This document shows positions 19,313 through 27,973 of a stretch of 58,273 bases of DNA, in pieces. Origin of the DNA: Xanthomonas cucurbitae (GTDB lineage: Bacteria; Pseudomonadota; Gammaproteobacteria; Xanthomonadales; Xanthomonadaceae); contig NZ_MDED01000013.1 of NCBI RefSeq assembly GCF_002939885.1, forward strand, positions 49,653-107,925. Reading direction: 5' to 3'. The notes beneath the pieces were generated by a model. The model did no database searches. It was not told the origin of the DNA and saw nothing but the letters and a program-made list of their open reading frames with translations. The translations under genes and the position numbers were made by a program. How positions within the stretch are numbered: the first letter of the stretch is position 1; each line of letters starts with the position of its first letter.

Positions 19313-20725
19313 GGCACGCTTCCAGCGGACGCCTTGTGCGGTGTCTTCCAGCACGATGCCTTCGTCGGCGAGCTGCTTGCGGATGGCATCGGCACGGGCG
19401 AAATCCTTGGCCTTCTTCGCGGCGCTGCGTTCCTCGACCAGGGCAGTGATGCGGATATCGTCGCCCGCATCGGTGCCGCGCGAGAACCAGGCGGCTGGGT
19501 CCTGCTGGAGCAGCCCCAAGGCCAGGCCGGCGCCGAGCAGCTCGGCCTTGGCCTTCCTCACTGCCAGGTCACTCGTACTGTTCTGCTCGCCATCGGGGTT
19601 GCCTGGGGGGGCGACCGCATTGAGTGCTTTTCGCGCCTGGTCAGCGAATTTGGCCAACACCCTGAGGGCCAATGGAGTATTGAGGTCTTCGTTCAACGCC
19701 TGCTCGATCTCATCAGGGATCACGGCTTGAACGTCAAAGGCTTTCAAGCGATCCAGGAGTTTGTATAAGCCGTTGAGCCTGTTTGTTTCAGTCTCGATCA
19801 ACGCATCCGACCAATCCAGTGGCTGTCGGTAATGCGCGCTCAGCAGCGCGCAGCGCAGCGCTTCGGGCGGGTGCCTGGCAATCAGGTCGTGCACGGTTTC
19901 GATATTGCCCAGCGACTTGCTCATCTTCGCGCCGCTGAAATTGAGCATGCCGTTGTGCAGCCAGAACCGCGCGAAGGTGGCGCCGCCATGGGCGCACTCG
20001 CTCTGTGCGATCTCGTTCTCGTGATGCGGGAACTGCAGGTCCACACCGCCGGCATGGATGTCGATGGTGGGTCCCAGGCGGGCGGCAGCCATCGCCGAGC
20101 ATTCGATGTGCCAGCCGGGGCGGCCACGGCCCCACGGCGAGTCCCAGCCCGGCAGCGCGTCGCTGGATGGTTTCCACAGCACGAAATCGCCGGGGTCGCG
20201 CTTGTACGGCGCCACGTCCACGCGGGCGCCGGCCAGCATCTCGTCCGGGTCGCGCCGCGACAGCTTGCCGTAGCCCTCGAAGCTGGCTACCGCGAACAGC
20301 ACATGGCCTTCGGCGGCGTAGGCGTGGTCGCTGGCGATCAGTCGCTCGATCATCGCCACGATGTGCGGGATATGCGCGGTGGCCTCCGGTTCGATGTCCG
20401 GCGGCACCACACCGAGCGCGGCCATGTCCTGGCGATAGATCGCGGCGAAGCGGTCGGTGATGGTGGAGATCGGTACGCCCTGCGCCTGCGCGGCGGCGTT
20501 GATCTTGTCGTCCACGTCGGTGATGTTGCGCGCGTAGCGCAGCGCGCCATAGCGCCGCCGTAGCAACGCGGCCAGCACGTCGAACACCACCGGGCCGCGT
20601 GCGTTGCCGATATGCGCGTAGTTGTAGACGGTGGGGCCGCACACGTACAGGGTGGGGCTGGATGGGTCGAGCGGTGCGAACGGCTCGATCCGCCGCGTCA
20701 GGTTGTTGTGCAGGCGCAGGCTCAT
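19310..20725 (-). CDS. cysS: Cysteinyl-tRNA synthetase
   Basis: Class I aminoacyl-tRNA synthetase of 471 residues. [16 protein letters not shown] carries a zinc-ligand Cys and the HIGH-type motif (HIGN); KMSKSLGN is the second signature. I start at MSLRLHNN (20725); an ATG six bases upstream is also in frame. The stop falls at the edge of a MITE-like repeat. It diverges from the small secreted protein gene at 20882. Confidence 0.96.
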   Translation of the reverse strand: MSLRLHNNLTRRIEPFAPLDPSSPTLYVCGPTVYNYAHIGNARGPVVFDVLAALLRRRYGALRYARNITDVDDKINAAAQAQGVPISTITDRFAAIYRQDMAALGVVPPDIEPEATAHIPHIVAMIERLIASDHAYAAEGHVLFAVASFEGYGKLSRRDPDEMLAGARVDVAPYKRDPGDFVLWKPSSDALPGWDSPWGRGRPGWHIECSAMAAARLGPTIDIHAGGVDLQFPHHENEIAQSECAHGGATFARFWLHNGMLNFSGAKMSKSLGNIETVHDLIARHPPEALRCALLSAHYRQPLDWSDALIETETNRLNGLYKLLDRLKAFDVQAVIPDEIEQALNEDLNTPLALRVLAKFADQARKALNAVAPPGNPDGEQNSTSDLAVRKAKAELLGAGLALGLLQQDPAAWFSRGTDAGDDIRITALVEERSAAKKAKDFARADAIRKQLADEGIVLEDTAQGVRWKRA

Positions 20726-20881
20726 CGGCATCTTGAAGAGGGAGAACCGGTCGATTCTAGCCGGTCGCGGCAGGACGGCGAATCGGTCGCCGGTCCGAGT
20801 CTTCGGATGGGCTGTGTTCAGCCCGGAGCGACCCAAGCTCCATACACTTACGTACTGCCTGGCGTGGCCACCTCGGTACAG

Positions 20882-21394
20882 ATGCGACTTCTTCCATTTC
20901 CCCTGTTGTGCGTCTTGGCCTGGCAGGCGATGTCCGTACAAGCGGCAGAGCCGGAGGTCAGGAACCGGGTTGTGGTGATCGAGAACGTCAAGCTGGACTA
21001 TGCCCAGGTGTTGAACGTGGAGCCGGTGTACCAGACCTTGCGCGCCACCCGGATCGAAGAACAATGCGAAGCTGACCAGGCCGTGTCGGTGGCAGCTTCG
21101 CTTGGTGACGACGAAAGTCGCATCAACCGCATGGTGGATTCGGTCAGGGAGATGTTCTCGCGCCGCCCAGAGTCGGTTGCGCCAGCCGCAGTGCCGCCGA
21201 CCAGTACGCGTCGCAACTGCAAGGTGGTGGAGGTGCCGCGCGAGTTCCGCCGGCCGATCGCCTTCGACGTGGACTACGTCTACAAGGGCACCAAGTACCG
21301 CTCGCGGCTGCCCGAAGATCCGGGCAACCGGCTGCGCATTCGCGTCTCGGTGACCCCGTACATTCCCGACGCCATCGTCGCGCCGCCACGGTGA
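20882..21394 (+). CDS. Small secreted protein, UmoD/surface-antigen-like
   Basis: The 170-residue protein has a signal peptide ending in SVQAA and two Cys (in EEQCEAD and RRNCKVV). Its C-terminal segment [30 protein letters not shown] is the pattern seen in UmoD and glycine-zipper surface-antigen proteins, here without the glycine-zipper helices. A periplasmic or outer-membrane location is likely. Function unknown. Confidence 0.75.
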   Translation: MRLLPFPLLCVLAWQAMSVQAAEPEVRNRVVVIENVKLDYAQVLNVEPVYQTLRATRIEEQCEADQAVSVAASLGDDESRINRMVDSVREMFSRRPESVAPAAVPPTSTRRNCKVVEVPREFRRPIAFDVDYVYKGTKYRSRLPEDPGNRLRIRVSVTPYIPDAIVAPPR

Positions 21395-21444
21395 GTGGCG
21401 TAGCGGTTGCGCCGTGACCGCATGCGTGCGAGGATTCGCGCCCT

Positions 21445-21546
21445 ATGCAAGCAAACGCCTTTCAGCACGACACCAGCGCCGCCCGGATGGCCTCCGGCAT
21501 GACCTCGCGTGCCCGCCGACCGGAATCCCACATTTTTGCTGGGTAA
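21445..21546 (+). CDS. Predicted arginine leader peptide (33 aa)
   Basis: ATG at 21445 has GAGGA about ten bases upstream and runs 33 codons to TAA at 21544-21546. The peptide has four Arg, three of them in the run R-A-R-R (codons CGT GCC CGC CGA, 21508-21519). It sits immediately before competing hairpins and a terminator, upstream of the first gene of the arginine cluster. Shorter in-frame starts exist at 21487 and 21499. Translation is not proven. Confidence 0.65.
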   Translation: MQANAFQHDTSAARMASGMTSRARRPESHIFAG

Positions 21547-21600
21547 CCGGGGCGTTTTGCTGCCTGTTTTCGAAAACCCAGCCCTCAGGCTGGGTTTTTT
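21520..21600 (+). promoter_or_regulatory. Predicted arginine attenuator upstream of argF'
   Basis: Three alternative stems are visible. Stem 1:2 pairs CCGG (21520-21523) and CCCA (21527-21530) with TGGG (21540-21543) and CCGG (21547-21550). Stem 2:3 pairs GCTGGGT (21538-21544) with ACCCAGC (21576-21582). Stem 3:4 is the terminator. The leader Arg codons lie just before segment 1 and the leader stop lies within segment 2. Ribosomes stalled at Arg codons would free segment 2 to form the antiterminator. Confidence 0.68.
21573..21600 (+). terminator. Intrinsic terminator in the argF' leader
   Basis: AAAACCCAGCC pairs with GGCTGGGTTTT around a CTCA loop, followed by more T. It lies 105 bp before argF'. 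It could also serve the gene ending at 21394. Confidence 0.92.
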
Positions 21601-21704
21601 CGTTTTGGCGTCACAAAAGTTTCAACCGCAAGAAACGCGCATGTCGCGCACCCCGTCGCTCCCGGCGGACCACGCAGCAGAAGTACGCAGCAAAGGATCG
21701 ATCG

Positions 21705-22736
21705 ATGTCACTGAAGCACTTCTTGAACACCCAGGACTGGAGTCGCGCCGAACTGGACGCGCTGCTGACCCAGGCCGCGCTGTTCAAACGCAATAAGCTG
21801 GGAAGCGAGCTGAAGGGAAAATCGATCGCGCTGGTGTTCTTCAACCCGTCCATGCGCACCCGCACCAGCTTTGAGCTGGGTGCGTTCCAGCTCGGCGGGC
21901 ATGCGGTGGTGCTGCAGCCGGGCAAGGATGCGTGGCCGATCGAGTTCAATCTGGGCACGGTGATGGATGGCGACACCGAAGAGCACATCGCCGAAGTGGC
22001 GCGCGTGCTCGGCCGCTATGTCGATCTGATCGGCGTGCGCGCGTTTCCGAAGTTCGTCGACTGGTCCAAGGACCGCGAGGACCAGGTGCTCAAGAGCTTC
22101 GCCAGGTATTCGCCGGTGCCGGTGATCAACATGGAGACCATCACCCACCCGTGCCAGGAACTGGCGCATGTGCTGGCGCTGCAGGAACACTTCGGTACGC
22201 CGGATCTGCGTGGAAAGAAGTACGTGTTGACCTGGACCTATCACCCCAAGCCGCTCAACACCGCGGTGGCCAATTCCGCGCTGACGATTGCAACGCGCAT
22301 GGGCATGGACGTGACCTTGTTGTGCCCGACGCCAGACTACATCCTGGACCAGCGCTACATGGACTGGGCGGCACAGAACGTGGCCGAGAGCGGCGGCTCG
22401 CTGCAGGTGAGCCACGATATCGACAGTGCCTACGCCGGTGCCGACGTGGTGTACGCCAAGAGCTGGGGCGCGCTGCCGTTCTTCGGCAACTGGGAGCCGG
22501 AAAAGCCGATCCGCGACCAGTACCAGCACTTCATCGTCGACGAGGCCAAGATGGCGCTGACCAACAACGGCGTGTTCTCGCATTGCCTGCCACTGCGTCG
22601 CAACGTCAAGGCCACCGACGCGGTGATGGATTCGCCCAACTGCATCGCCATCAACGAGGCGGAGAACCGACTGCATGTGCAGAAGGCGATCATGGCGGCG
22701 CTTGCGTCGCAAGCGGGAATAGGGAATCGGGATTAG
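21705..22736 (+). CDS. argF': N-acetylornithine carbamoyltransferase
   Basis: Transfers carbamoyl phosphate to N-acetylornithine, giving N-acetylcitrulline. Carbamoyl-phosphate motif SMRTRT is at residues 49-54 and HPCQ at 148-151. Glu92, which in the Xanthomonas enzyme selects acetyl- over succinylornithine, is present, as is Lys302, the lysine carboxylated in the known structure. The start at 21705 gives 343 residues, slightly longer than the known 339. The last residues, GIGNRD, are encoded by GGGAATC-type heptamers. First gene of the arginine cluster. Confidence 0.97.
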   Translation: MSLKHFLNTQDWSRAELDALLTQAALFKRNKLGSELKGKSIALVFFNPSMRTRTSFELGAFQLGGHAVVLQPGKDAWPIEFNLGTVMDGDTEEHIAEVARVLGRYVDLIGVRAFPKFVDWSKDREDQVLKSFARYSPVPVINMETITHPCQELAHVLALQEHFGTPDLRGKKYVLTWTYHPKPLNTAVANSALTIATRMGMDVTLLCPTPDYILDQRYMDWAAQNVAESGGSLQVSHDIDSAYAGADVVYAKSWGALPFFGNWEPEKPIRDQYQHFIVDEAKMALTNNGVFSHCLPLRRNVKATDAVMDSPNCIAINEAENRLHVQKAIMAALASQAGIGNRD

Positions 22737-22742
22737 AGAATC
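22715..22742 (+). repeat. Heptamer array over the argF' stop codon
   Basis: GGGAATA, GGGAATC, GGGATTA and GAGAATC in tandem, ending in GCAACAGC. The argF' TAG lies inside the third unit. Confidence 0.85.
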
Positions 22743-22790
22743 GCAACAGCAACACCCTTGGCCCCCACCTTTACGTACTAAGGAACATTG

Positions 22791-24026
22791 ATGAGCGCTG
22801 CTTCCACCAATCCCGAATCCCCACTCTCCACTCCCGGCACCAAGGACATCGTCCTGGCGTTCTCCGGTGGTCTCGATACCAGCTTCTGCATTCCGTATCT
22901 GCAGGAGCGTGGTTATGCGGTGCATACCGTGTTCGCCGATACCGGAGGGGTGGATGCCGAAGAGCGTGACTTCATCGAGAAGCGTGCCGCCGAGCTGGGC
23001 GCGGCCAGCCATGTCACTGTCGATGGTGGCCCGGCAATCTGGGAAGGCTTCGTCAAGCCGTTCGTGTGGGCGGGCGAGGGCTACCAGGGCCAGTATCCGT
23101 TGCTGGTGTCCGACCGTTACCTGATCGTCGATGCCGCGCTCAAGCGCGCCGAAGAGCTGGGCACACGCAGCATTGCGCACGGTTGCACCGGCATGGGTAA
23201 CGACCAGGTGCGTTTCGACCTGGCGGTGAAGGCGTTGGGCGACTACCAGATCGTGGCGCCGATCCGCGAAATCCAGAAGGAACACACCCAGACCCGTGCC
23301 TACGAACAGAAGTATCTGGAAGCGCGCGGTTTTGGCGTGCGCGCCAAGCAGCAGGCCTACACCATCAACGAGAATCTGCTGGGCCTGACCATGTCCGGCG
23401 GCGAGATCGATCGCTGGGAAGCGCCGGGTGAGGGCGCGCGTGGCTGGTGCGCGCCGCGCAGCGAATGGCCGGCCGACGCGCTGAGCGTGACCCTGAAGTT
23501 CGTCGAAGGCGAAGCGGTGGAATTGGACGGCAAGGTGCTGCCCGGCGAGCAGATCCTGGCCCGCCTCAACAAGCTGTTCGCGCCCTACGGCGTGGGCCGT
23601 GGTGTCTACACCGGCGATACCGTGATCGGCTTGAAGGGCCGCATCGTGTTCGAAGCGCCTGGCCTGATCTCGCTGCTCACCGCGCATCGCGCGCTGGAAG
23701 ATGCAGTGCTGACCAAGCAGCAGAACCGCTTCAAGCCGGACGTGGCGCGCAAGTGGGTGGAACTGGTGTACGAAGGCTTCTATCACGACCCGCTCAAGAC
23801 CGACATCGAGGCGTTCCTGCAGTCGTCGCAGTCCAGGGTCAACGGCGAGGTCACGCTGGAAACCCGTGGTGGTCGCGTCGATGCGGTGGCGGTGCGTTCG
23901 CCGCACCTGCTCAACACCAAGGGCGCGACCTACGCGCAGTCGGCCGATTGGGGCGTGGAAGAGGCCGAAGGCTTCATCAAGCTGTTCGGGATGAGCTCGA
24001 CGGTGTATGCGCAGGTGAATCGCTGA
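22791..24026 (+). CDS. argG: Argininosuccinate synthase
   Basis: ATP-dependent condensation of citrulline with aspartate. The ATP pyrophosphatase loop is SGGLDTS at residues 25-31. CTAAGGAA lies just before the ATG at 22791. The protein has 411 residues. The stretch before [11 protein letters not shown] ([10 protein letters not shown]) is coded by GATTCCC-type heptamers, so the first 16 residues look like a repeat-derived extension; no later ATG is available before the conserved start. In this pathway citrulline is supplied by deacetylation of N-acetylcitrulline by the next gene. Confidence 0.96.
   Translation: MSAASTNPESPLSTPGTKDIVLAFSGGLDTSFCIPYLQERGYAVHTVFADTGGVDAEERDFIEKRAAELGAASHVTVDGGPAIWEGFVKPFVWAGEGYQGQYPLLVSDRYLIVDAALKRAEELGTRSIAHGCTGMGNDQVRFDLAVKALGDYQIVAPIREIQKEHTQTRAYEQKYLEARGFGVRAKQQAYTINENLLGLTMSGGEIDRWEAPGEGARGWCAPRSEWPADALSVTLKFVEGEAVELDGKVLPGEQILARLNKLFAPYGVGRGVYTGDTVIGLKGRIVFEAPGLISLLTAHRALEDAVLTKQQNRFKPDVARKWVELVYEGFYHDPLKTDIEAFLQSSQSRVNGEVTLETRGGRVDAVAVRSPHLLNTKGATYAQSADWGVEEAEGFIKLFGMSSTVYAQVNR
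22808..22836 (-). repeat. Inverted heptamer array inside the argG 5' coding region
   Basis: AATCCCG, AATCCCC, ACTCTCC and ACTCCCG, that is degenerate GATTCCC units, lie in frame within codons 6-16 of argG and face the array at 22715-22742. Confidence 0.75.
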
Positions 24027-24059
24027 ACCCGGCATGCAGGTGCCTTGATGCTGACTGCA

Positions 24060-24176
24060 AGTTCCTTCTCCCGCGTGTGGGAGAAGGTGGCGCGTAGCGC
24101 CGGATGAGGGCGAGGCTGTGGCACTGCCCCCATCCGCCCTTCGGGCACCTTCCCCTGCGGGCGGGGGAAGGGTTGT
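24060..24176. repeat. Long palindromic MITE-like repeat, copy 2
   Basis: CTTCTCCC-GGGAGAAGG and GGCGC-GCGCC-GGATGAGGGCG are followed by CCCCATCCGCCC-GGGCACC and TTCCCC-GGGGGAAGGG. The layout matches the element at 19178-19312. It lies between argG and argE' within the arginine cluster. Confidence 0.82.
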
Positions 24177-24245
24177 ATGACGTAAAAAACTATTCCCCAT
24201 TCGGCCACACGCCACCACGCTGCCCGACGCAACCAGACGCAATCA

Positions 24246-25343
24246 ATGACCACACTGCTCGACAACACGCTGACCCACCTGGAGACCCTGGTGTCCTTCG
24301 ACACCCGCAATCCGCCGCGCGCGATCACCACCGCTGGCATCTTCGATTACCTGCGCATGCAGTTGCCCGGCTTCCAGGTCGAGGTGATCGACCATGGCGA
24401 CGGGGCTGTCAGCCTGTATGCGGTGCGCGGCACACCGACGTATCTGTTCAATGTGCATCTGGACACGGTGCCGGATTCGCCGCACTGGAGTGCCGACCCG
24501 CACGTGATGCGGCGCACCGATGACCGCGTGATCGGGCTGGGCGTGTGCGACATCAAGGGCGCGGCAGCGGCATTGGTGGCGGCGGCCAATGCCGGCGATG
24601 GCGATGCGGCGTTTCTCTTTTCCTCTGACGAAGAAGCCAACGACCCACGTTGCATCGCGGCGTTTCTGGCGCGCGGCCTGCCGTATGAAGCCGTGTTGGT
24701 GGCCGAGCCGACCATGAGTGAGGCGGTGCTGGCACATCGCGGCATCAGCTCGGTGTTGATGCGCTTTGCCGGCCGCGCCGGGCATGCCTCGGGCAGGCAG
24801 GACCCATCTGCCAGCGCGCTGCACCAGGCAATGCGCTGGGGCGGCAAGGCGCTGGAGCATGTCGATTCATTGGCACATGCACGCTTCGGCGGGCTGACCG
24901 GCCTGCGCTTCAATATCGGCCGCGTCGATGGCGGCATCAAGGCCAATATGATCGCGCCGGCGGCCGAGCTGCGCTTCGGTTTTCGACCGCTGCCATCGAT
25001 GGAGGTGGATGGCCTGCTGGCGACCTTCGCCGGGTTTGCCGACCCTGCAGCGGCGCATTTCGAAGAAACCTTTCGCGGCCCGAGCCTGCCGTCCGGTGAT
25101 GTTGCGCGCGCCGAAGAGCGCCGCCTGGCCGCGCGCGACGTGGCCGACGCGCTGGACCTGCCGATCGGCAACGCCGTGGACTTCTGGACCGAGGCCTCGC
25201 TGTTCTCCGCCGGCGGCTACACCGCGCTGGTCTACGGCCCGGGCGACATCGCCCAGGCGCACACCGCCGATGAGTTTGTGACGCTGGAGCAGTTGCAGCG
25301 TTATGCCGACTCGGTCCATCGCATCATCAACGGTTCCCGCTAA
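24246..25343 (+). CDS. argE': N-acetyl-L-citrulline deacetylase (M20 family)
   Basis: Removes acetate from N-acetylcitrulline to give citrulline for ArgG. The 365-residue protein is an M20 zinc peptidase: HLD with His71 and Asp73, bridging Asp102 in GVCDIKGA, and Glu129-Glu130 in SSDEEAND. General M20 similarity would allow acetylornithine deacetylase, but its place after argF' and argG fits the acetylcitrulline route known in Xanthomonas. Confidence 0.93.
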   Translation: MTTLLDNTLTHLETLVSFDTRNPPRAITTAGIFDYLRMQLPGFQVEVIDHGDGAVSLYAVRGTPTYLFNVHLDTVPDSPHWSADPHVMRRTDDRVIGLGVCDIKGAAAALVAAANAGDGDAAFLFSSDEEANDPRCIAAFLARGLPYEAVLVAEPTMSEAVLAHRGISSVLMRFAGRAGHASGRQDPSASALHQAMRWGGKALEHVDSLAHARFGGLTGLRFNIGRVDGGIKANMIAPAAELRFGFRPLPSMEVDGLLATFAGFADPAAAHFEETFRGPSLPSGDVARAEERRLAARDVADALDLPIGNAVDFWTEASLFSAGGYTALVYGPGDIAQAHTADEFVTLEQLQRYADSVHRIINGSR

Positions 25344-25388
25344 ACCGACCCTTGCGCCTGGCGCTTCCTTCCTCTTTCGAACACGGCA

Positions 25389-26732
25389 ATGTCCTTCCCA
25401 GCACAGCCCCACAAACAGACCCGCCAGACCATCGTGCGCCTGCTTTCGAGCATGGCCAGCGCGAAGGAAATCAGCCAGTACCTCAAGCGGTTTTCGCAGC
25501 TCGACGCCAAACGCTTTGCGGTGGTCAAGGTGGGCGGGGCGGTATTGCGCGACGATCTGGAAGCGCTGACCTCGTCGCTGTCGTTCCTGCAGGAAGTGGG
25601 GCTGACCCCGATCGTGCTGCATGGCGCAGGTCCGCAGCTGGATGCCGAACTGTCGGCCGCCGGCATCGAAAAGCAGACCGTCAACGGCTTGCGGGTGACC
25701 TCGCCCGAAGCGCTGGCGATCGTGCGCAAGGTGTTCCAGGCCTCCAACCTCAAGCTGGTGGAAGCGCTGCAGCAAAACGGCGCGCGCGCCACCTCCATCA
25801 CCGGCGGCGTGTTCGAAGCGCACTACCTGGATCGCGAGACCTATGGCCTGGTGGGTGAGGTCAAGGCGGTGAATCTGGCACCGATCGAAGCCAGCCTGCA
25901 GGCCGGTTCGATTCCGGTGATTACCAGCCTGGGCGAAACGCCCAGCGGGCAGATCCTCAACGTCAACGCGGATTTTGCCGCCAACGAATTGGTGCAGGAG
26001 CTGCAGCCGTACAAGATCATTTTCCTCACTGGCACCGGCGGCCTGCTGGATGCCGATGGCAAGCTGATCGATTCGATCAACCTGTCCACCGAGTACGAGC
26101 ACCTGATGCAGCAGCCGTGGATCAACGGTGGCATGCGGGTGAAGATCGAACAGATCAAGGACCTGCTCGACCGGCTGCCGCTGGAGTCGTCGGTGTCCAT
26201 CACCCGGCCGGCGGACCTGGCCAAGGAACTGTTCACCCACAAAGGCTCCGGCACGCTGGTCCGGCGCGGCGAGCGCGTGCTGCGCGCCGCCTCCTGGGAC
26301 GAACTGGATCTGCCACGGCTCAAGTCGCTGATCGAATCCAGCTTCGGCCGCACCCTGGTGCCGGACTATTTTTCCAGCACCACGCTGTTGCGCGCCTACG
26401 TCAGCGAAAACTATCGCGCTGCGGTCATCCTCACCGACGAAGGCCAGCTCGGCGAAGGTCGGTTGATCTACCTGGACAAGTTTGCCGTGCTCGACGACGC
26501 ACAGGGCGAGGGTCTGGGCCGGGCGGTGTGGAATGTGATGCGCGAAGAAACCCCGCAACTGTTCTGGCGCTCGCGCCACAACAACCAGGTCAATATCTTC
26601 TACTACGCCGAATCCGACGGCTGCATCAAGCAGGAGAAGTGGAAGGTGTTCTGGTACGGGCTGGAGACCTTCGAGCAGATCCAGCACTGCGTGGCGCATT
26701 GCGCCACGCGTCAGCCGACCTTGCTGGGCTGA
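25389..26732 (+). CDS. argB: Bifunctional N-acetylglutamate kinase/synthase
   Basis: Fusion protein of 447 residues. The amino-acid-kinase domain covers about residues 30-290, with [20 protein letters not shown] and [16 protein letters not shown]-like NAG synthase domain follows, with [19 protein letters not shown] and the [10 protein letters not shown] acetyl-CoA loop. It supplies both the first and second steps of arginine synthesis, as known for Xanthomonadales. A broken GNAT remnant follows immediately. Confidence 0.95.
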   Translation: MSFPAQPHKQTRQTIVRLLSSMASAKEISQYLKRFSQLDAKRFAVVKVGGAVLRDDLEALTSSLSFLQEVGLTPIVLHGAGPQLDAELSAAGIEKQTVNGLRVTSPEALAIVRKVFQASNLKLVEALQQNGARATSITGGVFEAHYLDRETYGLVGEVKAVNLAPIEASLQAGSIPVITSLGETPSGQILNVNADFAANELVQELQPYKIIFLTGTGGLLDADGKLIDSINLSTEYEHLMQQPWINGGMRVKIEQIKDLLDRLPLESSVSITRPADLAKELFTHKGSGTLVRRGERVLRAASWDELDLPRLKSLIESSFGRTLVPDYFSSTTLLRAYVSENYRAAVILTDEGQLGEGRLIYLDKFAVLDDAQGEGLGRAVWNVMREETPQLFWRSRHNNQVNIFYYAESDGCIKQEKWKVFWYGLETFEQIQHCVAHCATRQPTLLG

Positions 26733-26736
26733 GCCG

Positions 26737-26913
26737 GTGACCCTCTCGCGGACGGCCATCGCACGGTTGGGCACACAGCGGGACGGGGTGTTGCGCAATC
26801 ACAGCCGCCACGCCGACGGCACGCCGCGCGATACCGTGGTGTTCTCCATCATCGATACGGAATGGGCCGGGGTCAAACGCCACCTGCCGTTCCGCCTGGA
26901 AGCAAACGCATGA
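26737..26913 (+). pseudogene. C-terminal remnant of a GNAT acetyltransferase
   Basis: A 58-codon frame from GTG to a TGA that overlaps the argC ATG (ATGA). Its start, [20 protein letters not shown], is the classic C-terminal acetyl-CoA-proximal segment of RimJ/RimL-type acetyltransferases, followed by [12 protein letters not shown]. The N-terminal two thirds are missing. Related genomes are expected to carry a full gene here (from memory, unchecked). The stub may persist because it couples translation to argC. Confidence 0.72.
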
Positions 26914-27863
26914 GTGTTCAAGCAACTACCACTATCGGCATTGTCGGCGCCCGCGGGCATACCGGTTCGGAACTGATCCGGCTGGTGGCGGCGCACCCGC
27001 ATCTGCAGCTGGTTTTCGTGTCCTCGCGCGAACTGGCCGGGCAGGCCGTGGCCGACCACAACGACGGCTATCACGGCGACCTGCGGTTCAAAAGTCTGGA
27101 CGCCGACGCGGTGGCTGCCAAGGCGGCCGACGTGGTGATCCTGGCACTGCCCAATGGCAAGGCCGAACCGTTCGTGGCCGCGATCAATGCGGCCAAGCCG
27201 CAGACGCTGGTGATCGATCTATCCGCCGACTATCGCTTCGATCCGGGCTGGTATTACGGCCTGCCCGAACTCACCCGTGCGGGTTATGCCGGGCAACGGC
27301 GCATCAGCAATCCGGGGTGCTACGCCACTGCCATGCAGCTGGTGATCGCGCCGCTGCTGGATCAGCTGGCCGGCCCGCCGCAGTGCTTCGGCGTGTCCGG
27401 CTATTCCGGTGCCGGCACCACGCCCTCGGACAAGAACAACCCCGAGCTGCTCGCCGACAACCTGATGCCGTATGCGCTGACCAACCACATGCACGAGCGC
27501 GAAGTCTCCGCCCAGCTCGGTGTGCCGGTGGAATTCATGCCGCATGTGGCGCCGCATTTTCGTGGCATCACCATGACCGTCAATGCCTGGCTGCAGCAGC
27601 CGCTGACGCGCGAGCAGCTGCAGGCCCGCTATGCGCAGCGCTACGCCGATGCGCCGCTGATCGAGTTGGTGGACGAGGCGCCCTGGGTCAGCCGCATCGC
27701 CGGCCGGCACGGCGTGCAGATCGGCGGCATCACCCTGGCGCCTGGCAACAAGCGGGTGGTGGTGGTGGCGACGCTGGACAACCTGCTCAAGGGCGCGGCG
27801 ACGCAGGCGATGCAGAATCTCAACCTGGCGTTTGGCTGGGACGAATTGACCTCGATTCGTTGA
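26910..27863 (+). CDS. argC: N-acetyl-gamma-glutamyl-phosphate reductase
   Basis: NADPH-dependent reductase of the third arginine step, 317 residues. [16 protein letters not shown] is the nucleotide loop, and NPGCYAT holds catalytic Cys137. [11 protein letters not shown] is the conserved phosphate loop. The start at 26910 overlaps the stop of the GNAT remnant. Confidence 0.96.
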   Translation: MSVQATTTIGIVGARGHTGSELIRLVAAHPHLQLVFVSSRELAGQAVADHNDGYHGDLRFKSLDADAVAAKAADVVILALPNGKAEPFVAAINAAKPQTLVIDLSADYRFDPGWYYGLPELTRAGYAGQRRISNPGCYATAMQLVIAPLLDQLAGPPQCFGVSGYSGAGTTPSDKNNPELLADNLMPYALTNHMHEREVSAQLGVPVEFMPHVAPHFRGITMTVNAWLQQPLTREQLQARYAQRYADAPLIELVDEAPWVSRIAGRHGVQIGGITLAPGNKRVVVVATLDNLLKGAATQAMQNLNLAFGWDELTSIR

Positions 27864-27923
27864 TGCGAGTCCCTCGCAAAAGCCCGCACCTCTATGATGC
27901 GAGTCCCTCGCAAGAGCCCGCAC
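27863..27923 (+). repeat. 34-bp direct repeat between argC and argH
   Basis: ATGCGAGTCCCTCGCA plus an AGCCCGCAC segment occurs at 27863 and again at 27897 (34-bp period). Each contains the small palindrome TGCGAGTCCCTCGCA. The first begins in the argC stop codon. Confidence 0.85.
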
Positions 27924-27941
27924 ATCCATGTGCGGGGGTTT
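27917..27941 (+). terminator. Possible intra-cluster terminator before argH
   Basis: CCCGCACA pairs with TGTGCGGG around TCCA, followed by GGTTTAAA. The T-run is short, so termination may be partial. Confidence 0.6.
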
Positions 27942-27973
27942 AAATCAGACGATTTATCTTGAGACGCTTTCCG

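Noticed and set aside
21708..24242. Very long open frame (844 codons) antisense to argF' and argG
   Set aside because: It mirrors the codon bias of two well-identified genes, has no recognisable domain and spans an intergenic repeat. It is a high-GC shadow frame.
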